Assembly (NCBI GenBank): GCA_930367205.1
Contig: OV884011.1
Span: 37,151,754-37,215,753, forward strand
Source of the DNA: Acanthosoma haemorrhoidale
Lineage: Eukaryota > Arthropoda > Insecta > Hemiptera > Acanthosomatidae
Direction of reading: 5' to 3'
Length of the DNA: 64,000 bases
Positions 37,790-48,809 of the stretch are shown piece by piece (position 1 is the first letter of the stretch; every line of letters starts with the position of its first letter). The position numbers and the translations under genes are program-made. The notes below the pieces were generated by a model. It saw only the letters and a program-made list of their open reading frames with translations. It was not told where the DNA came from and made no database searches.

Positions 37790-38162
37790 TCATTGCACTG
37801 CACCACTCGGAGACTGAAATGGCAGTGGCCTCGTGACCTGCTATAAATGCGTGACAGTGGGAGTCCTGGCAATAGCCAGTTTCTCCAATCATGTCCTGAG
37901 CGTCTGTGGCTCTCGCGCTCTTGGTCAGCCTCCACTGGCTCGTGGCTGACGGAGGAGCGTGGGGGACTTCCTAAGACTCCGCTTCATATTTCGTATGCGA
38001 GGGAGGTGACAAGCATGTGGATTTGAAAGGCTCTCTGTAAATATTGTATGAATGAGCGAGTGAATGATAAATTATAAATATGGTATGAATGAGCCCATTT
38101 ATCTTAATTACTTATTGCCTAATAAGGCAGATTGTAATTTTAGCACAATAAAGAAGTTGAAC
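37190..38162 (+). mobile_element. 5'-truncated jockey-type LINE, 3' third with tail
   Basis: The copy begins just after the catalytic FADD box (HAVLSSHPDPDIASHNLQKY), runs through the C-terminal part of the reverse transcriptase, then a 3' UTR of about 370 bases ending in an ATTGCCTAATAAGGCAG hairpin and AATAAAG with a short A-rich tail. 5' truncation is usual for target-primed reverse transcription. The 3' UTR block recurs in most of the other LINE pieces listed here. Confidence 0.9.
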
Positions 38163-38269
38163 GGAAAAAAACCTATAAAATCAACCAAACTAATCAGGGC
38201 TACTGATAATTCTGTTTGTCTTTTATAAAATCATTGATTTATAAGAAAATAGGAGTAGTTGATAAACAA

Positions 38270-38370
38270 AAACATATATTGACAGGAACAGGATTCGAAC
38301 GCGATATCTCCTGATCTTCCTTCTTACCTGAGCTATCCCATATCGAACGACTGTCCTGTCTGTCGTCTGC
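38270..38370 (-). repeat. tRNA-related SINE-like unit, minus strand
   Basis: On the minus strand GGGATAGCTCAGGTAAG (box A) and CGTTCGAATCCTG (box B) are spaced as in a tRNA, followed by TTCCTGTCAATATATGTTTT. The best preserved boxes in the window. No 3' acceptor pairing or CCA; a SINE-like relic rather than a tRNA gene. Confidence 0.7.
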
Positions 38371-39816
38371 TATGTACATATTATCTATTCTCATTTTAAA
38401 ATAATATTATCTACGACTTTATTTCTGCAAATTTTTCTTTATATGGTGACAATGTATGTATTTGTTAAATTAATATAAAAACAGTTCAAGTCGGTTATTA
38501 TCCTCAAAATAATTAAAACAATAATAAAATTATGTTAAATGTAAACATAAATATTTAGATGCCTATAACTTCCTACTATGTGCGGCCGTTGTAAACAAAT
38601 TAGTAGAAATTATAATGCCTAGAATCTTCTTTGGTAGTTGCGACAGGAGTGGTGCGCTGTCGTTAAAAGGCCGCTTACTGTTTCTAAAAAAAACTCTTGA
38701 ACTATTGCATACTCGTATCGCTCATACATATGGATGTTGTCGTGTCAAAAACTATGGATTATTTATCCTGTAATCACCTTAGTGATATTTATCGATAATG
38801 TCCTCCCATTAAGTCATTAACTAGCGATGTTGAAGGCCACCGAATAGACTCCATCAGATACTTAAGTAATCGAGGTTCCAAATCGAAGGTTGTCACTGCC
38901 GCAATTGTGCAGTGTTCACCACTTCCTGGGTATGATACCTGATATTATTATACTGTGCCTAAATAATAACGTGCCTATAAAGAAGTAGGAAAGGTATTTA
39001 GACGCACCGATAAAGTGTGCGATATCACAACCGTTTAGTTTTGCTACTGATTAACAGGGACAACTTTACAAAATTCTTATTCCAAAAATAGGCATTTCTG
39101 TTTCTTGACGAAAATCTCAGCAGATTTCTTCCTCATTCACAACCGGACTATTTGTTCGGATAAAACGTCCCAATAGTACTCCATCGAGTTCAAACCAGAC
39201 AACAATGGATAGCTATATATATATATTTAACAAAGTGGCCAAATGCCAAATAGTTTTATGAAAGAGAAAATTACAAGAAAAGAAGAAGGGGACATTAATT
39301 GGATGAAGACATATTAGATTCTGTCGTAGGACAAATATTTGTCGGTTTTCCGTTTTTATTAAATGCTCAATAAATATAATCAGCTGTTATTCAAGATTGA
39401 AAGTTTAAAAAACAAATTATATTTTGGGTACCAAGTGAGGTTAACTAATTTCTAACATGGATACTAAGTTAATTTTACTAATGAATTTTATTTTCATTAG
39501 TGTTTTTAAATTAGCATATTTTATTTATTGGATTTGGGGGTTAAATTATTAATGATTTTTGTATTTATTGTTTTAAAATTAAATACATGGACTGTTTCCA
39601 ATTACATGAAACTTTATCTAGCCATGAATTATATGCGTTTATTGCTCATTTTGGGACAATTTTGAAGATTGGTAATAATACTATTTATGATGTGATCAAA
39701 AAAATGTTATTACCAGTTAATGTTTATTTTCTCCTAGAAACCATATACTACCTTATTAATCTCTATTTGTAGTTTTACCCCTTCTTAATCTGCATTGTCG
39801 GGGCACATACCTATCT
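38371..39816. other. No gene seen
   Basis: AT-rich; no repeat or ORF of note. Confidence 0.5.
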
Positions 39817-40103
39817 CCTTTTATTGTGCTATAATTACAATCTGCCTTTTATAAGGCAATAATAATACAGATAAATGATCACATTCATACCATATTTACA
39901 GTTCATTATTCACTCGCTCATTCATACAATACTTACAGACAGCCCAGAGACCTCCCAAATCCACATGCGAAGAGAAAGCGGAGTCTTGGGAAGTCCCCCA
40001 CGCTCCTCCGTCAGCCGCATCACCGGGTACTAGCCAGTGGAGGCTGACCAAGAGCGCGAGAGAAAGTCTCTGACGCTCAGGACATGATTGGAGAAACTGG
40101 CCA
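39817..40103 (-). mobile_element. Jockey-type LINE 3' end, minus strand
   Basis: A 3' UTR-only copy. On the plus strand it begins TTTTATTGTGC and CTGCCTTTTATAAGGCA, then runs through the shared ACTCGCTCATTCATAC and CCCACGCTCCTCCGTCAGCC blocks to GAGAAACTGGCCA. It belongs to the TATAAAAGG subfamily. Confidence 0.85.
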
Positions 40104-40369
40104 TCCTTCTTAATCTAGATATTTTAAATAAGACATACTTCTTAACCAAATTGGATTAGACAATAGTCCTGGAGCCATCCACATTGAGGGTGGGATACAG
40201 ATAGTATAGAACGTAAGCTGTAAAGGAAGCCATTTTGTCAGGGGCTTATTTTTTTTATAGGGCTATATGACCAACCAATAGGTGCGCTTGATGGCCCGTG
40301 AATATTGGCATGACAGCAAAATATCATTTGTCATGTATCCGCCACTTAAGGATTTTGTGATTGGCAATG

Positions 40370-40470
40370 TTCCATAATATTAATTATGACATAACACTGA
40401 ATATTTTCCATAATATTAATTATGACATAAGAGTGAATATTTTCCATAATATTATTTATGACATAACAGA
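40370..40470 (+). repeat. 36-bp tandem repeat, nearly 3 copies
   Basis: Units start at 40370, 40406 and 40442 with TTCCATAATATTAATTATGA then CATAA. Copies differ at a few positions only (for example ATTAATT to ATTATTT in the third), so the array is young. Confidence 0.92.
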
Positions 40471-40778
40471 GATTAATTAAGAAGCCTGTTCTGGTCTTTG
40501 CCTCTGTTCAAGCCAAATACATTAAATTTGGCAGGTATCGTTTGGCAACGAGAACACATAAAAAAAATCTAGCCATGAGTAATAAACCGAATTACTTGCT
40601 TAAATTTTTCTTTTTTTTTTGGTAAGCTAGGAAGTTTAACATCATCATAACTACTATCAACATCGAGTTTACATCTGTAACTCAACCTGCTGTTTAAATC
40701 ATGATTTTGGAATGTGAGTTTTACTCGAGGACTCAGCGATGGTAAAAGTTCATGATATAACACTGTAGGCTCATTAAC

Positions 40779-41010
40779 AATTAATAGTCAAAGAAAAAAT
40801 TACTTAATAAGATCGTGTCTCGAATGTGTGACCTCCCTGAATACCTAATTAGGGGTTTTGCCCACTTATGTACCCTGGCAGAAGTTACGGACGGCCTACC
40901 CAAAATGAAGCTCAGTCAGTAACTATAGGTAACTGAGTCATTAATTAGGCATTAGGGATGTCCTTGGTTTGAGCCAGTAATTTTGTCTTCGGCTGTTAAT
41001 TCTTTATATT
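40779..41010. repeat. Inverted pair of SINE-like units
   Basis: Minus unit 40779-40890: tail rc TAGTCAAAGAAAAAATTAC, box B-like ACACATTCGAGACACG. Plus piece 40928-41010: GTCCTTGGTTTGAGCCAG as box B, tail TTTTGTCTTCGGCTGTTAAT. Tails face outward, as at 20.5 and 46.0 kb. Confidence 0.55.
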
Positions 41011-42849
41011 TATAAATAATTGTTCAGCAAATACCACAAATAAAAATAGTTTCGTATATAATAGTGCAAAATAGTGAAAACGTTAATTGTCTCATGCATC
41101 TCAAGTGGCTTGATGGAGTTTTTGTTTTGTAGTATACTATCACGGCTTAGTAGCTAGGCTGCTGAAAATAAATGAATATATTCCTTATGAATAGAATATG
41201 CATGGACAAAAACTATGCATAGAATCGAGAAAAAAAAATATATCAATGAAACCAACAAAGAGTTGCTCTTTCAAAAGGGGACTAAAACCAGAAAATAAAA
41301 GGTTCTCTCGGCTTTCGTTTATTTTTATTTAGCTTGGAAATAGTTTTAGAACTATGCCGTCATTCGGAGAGCAGCCGGTTTCCATCGCGGTGGCGTTAAG
41401 TCTATATTCGGTCTGGTCTGGGATATTTCATATCTCTATAGGAATGTATCTGTTTGCTGAAGTCGACCCGGATTCAGAATCCAGAAGCGAGCTGTGAATA
41501 TTTGAGTTCCATAAATTGGAAGTGGTTGGCTTCTGATATCGCGTGCCTCTCCTGCCATACTAATACATGTATTTCGAATCTATCTAAGATCTAAGATTCA
41601 GTTATAAACGTATTTTTTTATTGATATTTTAAATTGATAGAAACGAAATAGAAACTCATTGAAAAAGTAATATAGATAGCTTGACCCAATTGGGTAATCC
41701 GCAAGAGTTTCTTATATATTTATAAAATGATTGTAAAAAAAATAATTTGTATTTTCTGACCAAAACTGCATAGTTTTACCTCCAAAAGGCGCACCAATTG
41801 AAAATCAGCCCTGTCTGGCAATAAAGAGGATTCTCAAGGACGTTTAAACATCCATAAACATTAACAACAGTACAGTTAGATCGTGATATCTGAACTGTTT
41901 AGCTTTAACAATAATTAACTTCAATAACTTGACCGAGCTTGTACTTCACAAATTTGCATCAAGTTCGGAAAAGCATTTGCGTTTATTGGCTGTTAGAAAA
42001 ATGTTTCGAAAACTTGTTTTAAGCACATTTCTTTCTAACTCGCTAATGTTTCGAAGTTTTGTAAATATCTGGTTTTTTTTAAAGGTAATGGCTATATTCT
42101 GAGTCTGAAGTGTCACTGGGCTGGTTTTGAAATACAATGGGTAACTGATACCTGAATGCATCAGGTAACATAAACCTCGCGATCTTTCAAGGTCATATAC
42201 ACAGTACACTGTTTATCACATTCTCAACGTCTAAGATCATCCCAGCAAACATTCTATGCATAGATATTCTGTATTAAGTCCTTATACTGGTAAATGAATC
42301 CTTTAATATATTGTGTATTTTTTTCTCATTAACAGACTTCTGGATTCGTCTATGTTTGAAGCATTTTCTGCTAAATATCAATTCATTCACTGTAGTGAGG
42401 AAATAATATTTCGCCCAATGCCGACAATTACGAAACTCACGTTTCCTTTTTAAAACATTTTTATTGTTTTACGACCTTGTTTAAATGCTACTCCTGTGTC
42501 AAGTAGTAGGTAATAAACACTTGTCAAATAAAGGCTGAGAGATTTATTTGTGATTATAATGTTTGCTGAAAATAGACATAAAATAAAGGATGATAGATTT
42601 TTTGTCAATATTGGTTTTATGCTGTTTTTTTCCCCCTTTCGTATTCTGTTCTCTTAAAGTTTTCTCTGGCGTTGGAATAATTTTTGTTTACGAATAATAG
42701 ATCTTTATTATTAAATGCATTAAAAATTAATCACTAAATATATCTCCTATCCTTTTCTCGAGGGTTTTATTTACGATTCATTTTATGTTTAATACGTTCT
42801 CAGTTCGTACAGTTAAGTACGCTTCTTAAGTTCTTCTTTCCTCCAACCA
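41011..42849. other. No gene seen
   Basis: A GC-richer patch at 41340-41570 has no open frame of note. The 87-codon minus ORF at 41946-42209 is unrecognised. Confidence 0.45.
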
Positions 42850-42945
42850 TCTCATTCTAGAAGTTGATGCAGACATACATATTATGTCGAAACCTCGTCT
42901 ATTAATAAATTCGATTTAACATCTCTCTTTCTTCATAACCAGGCC
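42850..42945 (+). repeat. Possible Penelope-like repeat motif, copy 4
   Basis: GACATACATATTATGTCGAAAC then TATTAATAAATTCGATTTAA. GACATA and TATGTC pair perfectly around a short loop just before GAAAC. Followed by CTTTCTTCATAACC, which matches copy 3's CTTTTTCATGAAGC. Confidence 0.5.
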
Positions 42946-45900
42946 GATATCACATCAAATTTACTTACTTAATTATAAATTCATACCTAACTTTGCGCTC
43001 CTTGTTTTTAAATAGCTCTATTCCCTGATACCTCTTTTTTCCGTCATCTTATGACCCACCATATCTTACTCCAGTAACGTCATGTACATCCAGCCACTGC
43101 TAATAAGGATACAAAATAGTATGTTTAAAGCGTCGATTTAACAGCAATTTTAATTTACTTTTTGCTAGGTAGAATAATTAGAAAAAAAAACCTGTTTTCT
43201 TTTAAATGAGTTTTATATCGTATTAAGCTGGGATAAGGAAGTATTTTTTACCTGAAATGTCTGTTTCCGTTTCTTTTTTGGGTTGCGAGACACTAGGGTG
43301 CGAAAATGAATTTTTACAGTTTTCGTCGTTTGTACAGCTTGAATAAATAAACGCTTCTTTTTTCTTTTCTTTTTTTTTTTTATCGTCACGCAAAGCAGTA
43401 AACAACGTTATGCCCCTCGGCTTAACTTCCACAGGGTAGTCCAATGAATTGTTAAACACGACCGACTGTATCTCGAATTGAGGCAAAACAATTTGGTTTT
43501 AACGCTTTTATCCACTGTTCTGGTGTTTGGCCTAGAGACATAAAAATGATGGTGAAAAAAGAATTGATAGAAATTAATAACACATATAACGCTGCTTTAG
43601 AGGGATTATGGGATGAAAATGCCAACATCTCTTCAAAAAGGTAGGTGACATACTCTTAAAAGTTTTATTGCAGATCTTGGGCTAACGGCGTCCCAAGTTA
43701 TGTGGAGATAAGATTTTTTCACCGTTTATCATTATGGAAACTTATCATTGGGTGATAACATCAAGGTCAACTCCCTTGCCTTTATACAATTTGAGTCAAC
43801 AATTATTTCACTATCGTAACCCACAACCAGCAAAGCTATATATTTTGAAATATATTTGATGTTTCTACGACTGTTGGCCTTTTCGATTTTAAGAGGTATT
43901 TGACCATGGTGAAAAAACATAACTTAAAAATAGCTTCTGAGTTGGGATTTAAAATTTAGCGAATTGAGAAACACTCTTTTTATACTTCTCTTAAATATAT
44001 TTTTAGTTAAAATCAATTTGAATAATTCGAAGAGTTGTGGACCATACCTTTCAAATTACAGATATATTGAATGATTTTAACAACCGATGTCTCAAAGTAG
44101 AACCTCTCCCGTTGGACTCGGCAGCTAGACACAGTGTGTGTGTGGTTCGATAGTTGCTGCTATGCGAAGCTGGCCTAACGGGAACAGCCCACGTCCTAGC
44201 CCAGTGCCTAACATGGAGAGGAAAGTCGGTCGTCAATTATAAAATTCTTCAAGGGTCGGAGGTCTTCGAGGGGGGGGACTTTCTCGGAGTGAAGTATGAG
44301 AAGTCTATACAATGTGGACCTTCAACTGCACGTTACCGAAAAGTTGAATAAAGCATTACTTCGATATGCTTACTTGTTAGGTACAGGCAACTCGTTGAAA
44401 GCAAATTTAAGTCACGTTTTCAATTATGGGTTTTGTTACGCCCATGAAAACGATTTTATTTACCTTTTGTTATTGTAGTCCAGTAAATTTCAAGCAAGCA
44501 TTAAAATTAGTTGTCGATGAGTTAACAACGTTAAATCCTTTCATTCAAATACCTTACTGATTATTACTTTACTGATGATTTTTTTCTTACTGTTTGGTAG
44601 TTTGTTTATGAAAGTTTTCATAGACATCATATGTTTTATGTGTTTGTGTTGAAAAGTGTTTCGATAGTTATGTTCCCATCATGAACATACTCTCTAACAT
44701 TTTATGTGTTTGTGTTGAAAAGTGTACTCGCAAAAGTCAGGACAGACAGACTTACGCATTGGTGAAAACATAAAGGTTTCTAGTTTTGAAATTAGTATTA
44801 TAATGTGACTGGAAATACGAATCTGGTTATAAACCTTCATTGTTGCTCTTTTCATTGAGTAAGTGATCTAAACCTAAAAGACGGAAAATGGTATATCAAA
44901 TGACTTAACGGCAAATGTTCCATAGTTTTTTTCTTAAGTAGAACTTAAACAGTTATTTTTATCAAAGATGAAAGCTTGAAGTCATGACTCAGTTTTAATG
45001 GATCTAATTTATTAATATAGCTGTTAAAATTAAAAGTTTGTAAGTGACAGAGTTTCAAAAACAAGGCGGTATGTAAAATTACTAGGCGTCTAGTGTCAAC
45101 ATTGAAATTTGTCTATACGTTAATGACCTATGCGTGTACGTTTCGCCACACCCTTGTCCCCTGGTACGTACTAACCGAAACTGTCAATAATTGGACAGAT
45201 ATATTTAACCTCGTTTGGTGCGAATGTTCCTACGCGTACTCGAGCACACACCAGACAGTTATTGGACGGACATCGCAGACCCAGGAAGTACGTGACAGGA
45301 CTTTACAATGGAAGGCATCATAATCTAGCACACCCAGTCTTTACTCCAGTGGCATGGGAAATAGCCACCGGGTATGTACACTCAGTAGTAACCCGCCCTG
45401 TAAAGAGGTAATTAAAGACTAGATGAAAAGGTCAATAAACAGACAGTATAAAATCTAAATTGTTTAGCTGTGTCAATGATTAACAGGACCAAGTCCGGAC
45501 TTCTAAAGTAGGTTTTGTTGTTTATGTTTTGCTTCTTGTTTATGATATACTGTACTGAATATATATACTGTATAAGAAACTCACTTTTGTACCCTTTATA
45601 CAGTGGCTGAGATTTTTACAGAAGGAAATAAATTAGATAATTTACGGCTCGTTAGGTCTGATCGAGCAGTGTATTTCGGCCAGGGAGTGCAAATGGTTCC
45701 AGATACCTGTGAGAGCGTGCGTGTGCTATCTGCTCTAGGCATCTGAGGACACAATGGGCAGTATAGATGTTAGGGTCCGATAATGGCCGCCTCTCTGATC
45801 TGGCTCCGGGGACCAGTCTAATACCTTAGTATCCGTATATGGAACATTTATGCTTATCAATCTTGGTTTTTACCTACAGATATACATATCCCGTCAAAGA

Positions 45901-46014
45901 AAAGCTTTAGAACAGCATATTTCATGCTTCTGAAAATCGTGATTAATTTTGCAAAACTATGATTATTTTCTAGAATAAAATTTAGTTGTGACGTGGAACC
46001 CACTGTTATTAATA
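42946..46014. other. No gene seen beyond the 44.6 kb direct repeat
   Basis: Patches at 44090-44350 and 45090-45330 are GC-richer with ORFs of 60-76 codons on one or both strands; no motif or splice pattern supports them. Confidence 0.4.
44634..44725 (+). repeat. 26-bp direct repeat with 40-bp spacer
   Basis: TTTTATGTGTTTGTGTTGAA then AAGTGT occurs at 44634-44659 and, identically, at 44700-44725. The spacer contains ATGTTCCCATCATGAACAT, an imperfect palindrome. Confidence 0.9.
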
Positions 46015-46172
46015 TTGACGTCAAAGAATAAAAATATTGACAGGCTCGGGTCGAACCCGGGACCTCATTTGATACTAGGAAGGTCGTCTGCTCGTGCAGA
46101 ATAGCACAGTTGGTAGGTCCCTCGACTACCAGAAAATACTATATTTTTCTTTGGCCAATAATTACCAATAAC
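46015..46172. repeat. Inverted pair of SINE-like half units, shared centre
   Basis: Left half, minus: GTCAAAGAATAAAAATATTG (tail) then GGGTCGAACCCGGG, a perfect box B in reverse. Right half, plus: TCGTGCAGAATAGCACAGTT (box A) to TATTTTTCTTTGGCCAATAA (tail). Each half lacks what the other has: the minus half keeps box B, the plus half box A. The two tails make a terminal inverted repeat around a 158-bp unit. Confidence 0.65.
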
Positions 46173-47936
46173 GATTATCTTAAGTCTATTTATTCATGGA
46201 CTTATTTTGGATGTCTCTTAACATGAAAAAAAAAAAAACGCTTCTGCCGTTTTAGGTGGTTTCTCCTTAGACGTCTTCCGTAATACCATAAAAAACATTG
46301 AAAATCATTGTTGAGTGATGAATGAATATTTCATTTGACTATTATTTTAAACAATTATTGAAAAATGAACAATAATTCAATTTCTTACCCCAACCGTATT
46401 CGCGTTTCATTTACCATTATATATTGCAACTCGAATGGGTGAAAAAATTGTTTGGGGTCTTTAAACACTAGTGGGAAAACAAAAAGTGTATGCGTAGGGG
46501 GGAGCCAAAGATCTTGGTTCGGTGGAAGGGGTGAGTACTACTTCATCAAAATACGGCAGTGTTTTGATTCAAACTCTTCAATGCTGGGAATATTAGTCTT
46601 CAACACACACCTCGATCACAACATCTTTCAACATTGTAAGTCAGTATTTGTTTGTTACCTCCATTAGCGGGTACAATAGGTACACCAAATGCCACCGAAA
46701 CTGTATTTATCTATGAAATAAACACTCACATACTTTGGTCAAAAACTAGTACGAGAAGAGAATGCGTTCTGTTGATTTATTAAATCCCTTATTATCAGGC
46801 GAAGACCCAGTTAATGCGTGAGCTACTGGTTAAAATAAAAAAATAACTGGTCCACAAAAACTTTCTTGGCTCACACAGGCACACATGCCAGGGCATGCTG
46901 TCTGCATCCTGCTTTTTCTTTCCTATTTGTTCAAAGCTTATTCTGTTTTACAATTTATTTACAATATTGAATTGTTCAATATTCAATCCGGAAAGGGGGC
47001 ATCTGTCGATACTTGTCTTCTAATTTCCAAAGTAAAATAAATAATTAAACCTAAGGAAAACTGTGTTTTTAGAATCCGGAGTGTGTTTCACATATGCTAA
47101 TATTTATTTAAAAAGTATATTAATTTATATTTTTCAATGTATCATACTCAAAAAGCTCTATTTATTAACTGTAAAAAAAAGTTTTATATCAGTATTAATA
47201 TCTTTATTCGGACTAATACATAAGTATTTTATACAACTTTTAAAAGGAACAAGATACAAGAAAATAAAATTAACTATAAAATTTAAAAGTCTTTTTACAT
47301 TGTTGGTTTAAGTCTCTGCTGGACAGACTGGCCTAATTGCAAGAAGACATCTGAAAACATTTCAGTACCCCTTAGTAGAAAGAGAAATTAGAAAATCCAT
47401 ACGAAAAGGGGCGCACCGCGATGCTAGTTTCTGTGTTTTGTTTTTGTTAGAGTATTTTGTTATGTAGTCTTATCTTGAAGGACTTGCTAATGTCGTAGCA
47501 TACAGGAAGTGAGCATCGGTATTATGAGTTTCTTGTAAAGTAATGTAAAAGTATGTTGTGGTGGTTACGACTGTGCCAGGTGGTCCTGGCGTTTAATAGC
47601 TTAGCTTCCAGGTCAGTCGTATGTCTAAGTATTAATAGTAAGTTTAGCCCTATCCTTTTTAAGATGTCTTGATGATTCCAGGGTAAAGCTAAAGGTTGTG
47701 TTTTCATATTTTTAATTTGAAGATTACTTGTCTAACACAAAAGAAACTTATATTATTCATGATCAACTGCATCTATTTATATTGGTTATGCCTTTGGTTC
47801 TAGTTTCGTCTCCGGTATCTCAAAATTGTTGCGTAGAATTCCATTGTACTTGATTTGCACTAAATATAACAGAACAGTTTTTGTATAAATACATTTCAAA
47901 CTTAATCTTTATATAAAATTATCTGTTTGATTTTAG
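46173..47936 (+). other. Probable intron upstream of the 47.9 kb exon
   Basis: AT-rich without recognised elements. If the terminal exon is real, this is intron sequence; the donor that pairs with its acceptor was not identified. Confidence 0.3.
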
Positions 47937-48207
47937 CAATAAGAAATTAAACCACTGCAATTACTTTGTCGATTGTAACTGTTGCAAAAAGTATATTTAC
48001 AGCGAATATTCAGGTGGAAGAATGCTACGAGTCCGCAGCTATGAGGACAAGAAAAGAGGTCCTCCAGAACTGAACAAAAGAAGGATTAGGAACAGAAAGA
48101 ATAAAAGAGATGTGACAATGCCTGCCATGTATTGGAGTATGACCACTTCAACATACTCGCCATTGATTGCTATCCCAATCCTCATTCCATTTAATATTTA
48201 TTCATAG
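47937..48207 (+). CDS. Probable terminal exon of an unidentified gene, Cys-containing and basic
   Basis: A pyrimidine-leaning tract ending TTTTAG at 47931-47936 is a good 3' splice acceptor. From 47937 one base completes a codon, then 89 codons run open to a TAG at 48205-48207, and an AATAAA follows at 48298-48303, a normal distance for a last exon. The frame is also open upstream of the ATG at 48022, so that ATG need not be a start. The peptide has a Cys cluster near its start (HCNYFVDCNCC), a long basic stretch rich in Lys, Arg and Asn with a dibasic NKRD site, and a hydrophobic end (SPLIAIPILIPF). The Cys cluster and dibasic site would suit a secreted or processed protein, and the hydrophobic end could be an anchor or GPI signal, but these are guesses. 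No upstream exon could be matched with certainty, and no family is recognised. Confidence 0.45.
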
Positions 48208-48297
48208 AACTGCCGAGTCGGTCGTGTATACCTAAATTCCTCCATCTTCAATCGAAATAACCAATATAAGCCCGTCACTGAAAATGAATACGTTTTT

Positions 48298-48303
48298 AAT
48301 AAA
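48298..48303 (+). promoter_or_regulatory. Polyadenylation signal AATAAA
   Basis: AATAAA lies 90 bases downstream of the stop codon of the probable terminal exon at 47937-48207 and fits as its poly(A) signal. In AT-rich DNA the hexamer is common by chance, so its weight comes from position only. Confidence 0.4.
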
Positions 48304-48362
48304 ATGATACTGAACGATTCTTAAAATTTTTTTTACATTTATGAATAAGTAATTAATTATCA

Positions 48363-48809
48363 TCATAAAAATATACGCGTATTTGCATGATAATAATTAT
48401 GTATAATTTGTTGTGAACCTTTAATGACATAAATACCAGTTTGAAATAGATTTCGACAGTGCAATACTATCAAGCCATTGGTAACCTTTTTTATTAATCC
48501 GTTAACTCGCCAAGTAAATATAGCCGAAACAGCTAGAAGTAAGAACAGAAGAACTGAAGCTAGAAATTTTATATCTTCAGAACAATATATAAAATCGAAA
48601 ATATCCGATACAAACTTATGGGATGTAGTGGACAGAAATAAAGTTTCACTCTTCAAAAAGTCATACAACAAAAAATTGTATTGTTTTTTTTCCCGCATAA
48701 CTTTTTGAAGTACAGATCTTTTACTTACTGATGAACATCTTGATGATTGCTTACGTGGATGAAACATACAAATGAACATTTGGCAACGGCCAATGAGATG
48801 CAGTTTCAA
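48363..48809 (-). CDS. Longest single ORF, unknown; one hydrophobic segment
   Basis: This 148-codon minus-strand frame is the longest uninterrupted ORF in the window. It has one strongly hydrophobic run at about residues 83-98 (LASVLLFLLLAVSAIF) that could cross a membrane, preceded by a Lys/Arg/Ser-rich stretch. Base composition is as AT-rich as the surroundings and no family motif is visible. It lies tail-to-tail with the probable terminal exon on the plus strand, just past its AATAAA. It could be an exon, but an open frame of this length can arise by chance in 64 kb; the opposite strand has a 76-codon ORF too. Confidence 0.2.
   Translation of the reverse strand: MKLHLIGRCQMFICMFHPRKQSSRCSSVSKRSVLQKVMREKKQYNFLLYDFLKSETLFLSTTSHKFVSDIFDFIYCSEDIKFLASVLLFLLLAVSAIFTWRVNGLIKKVTNGLIVLHCRNLFQTGIYVIKGSQQIIHNYYHANTRIFL

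Noticed and set aside
38280..38350. Minus-strand sequence with tRNA-like box A and box B
   Set aside because: The acceptor stem and anticodon stem do not pair and it is followed by the SINE-like family tail, so it is a repeat, not a tRNA gene.
45093..45323. 76-codon ORF in a GC-richer patch, tested as an upstream exon for 47.9 kb
   Set aside because: No consensus donor at a fitting phase and no recognised motif.
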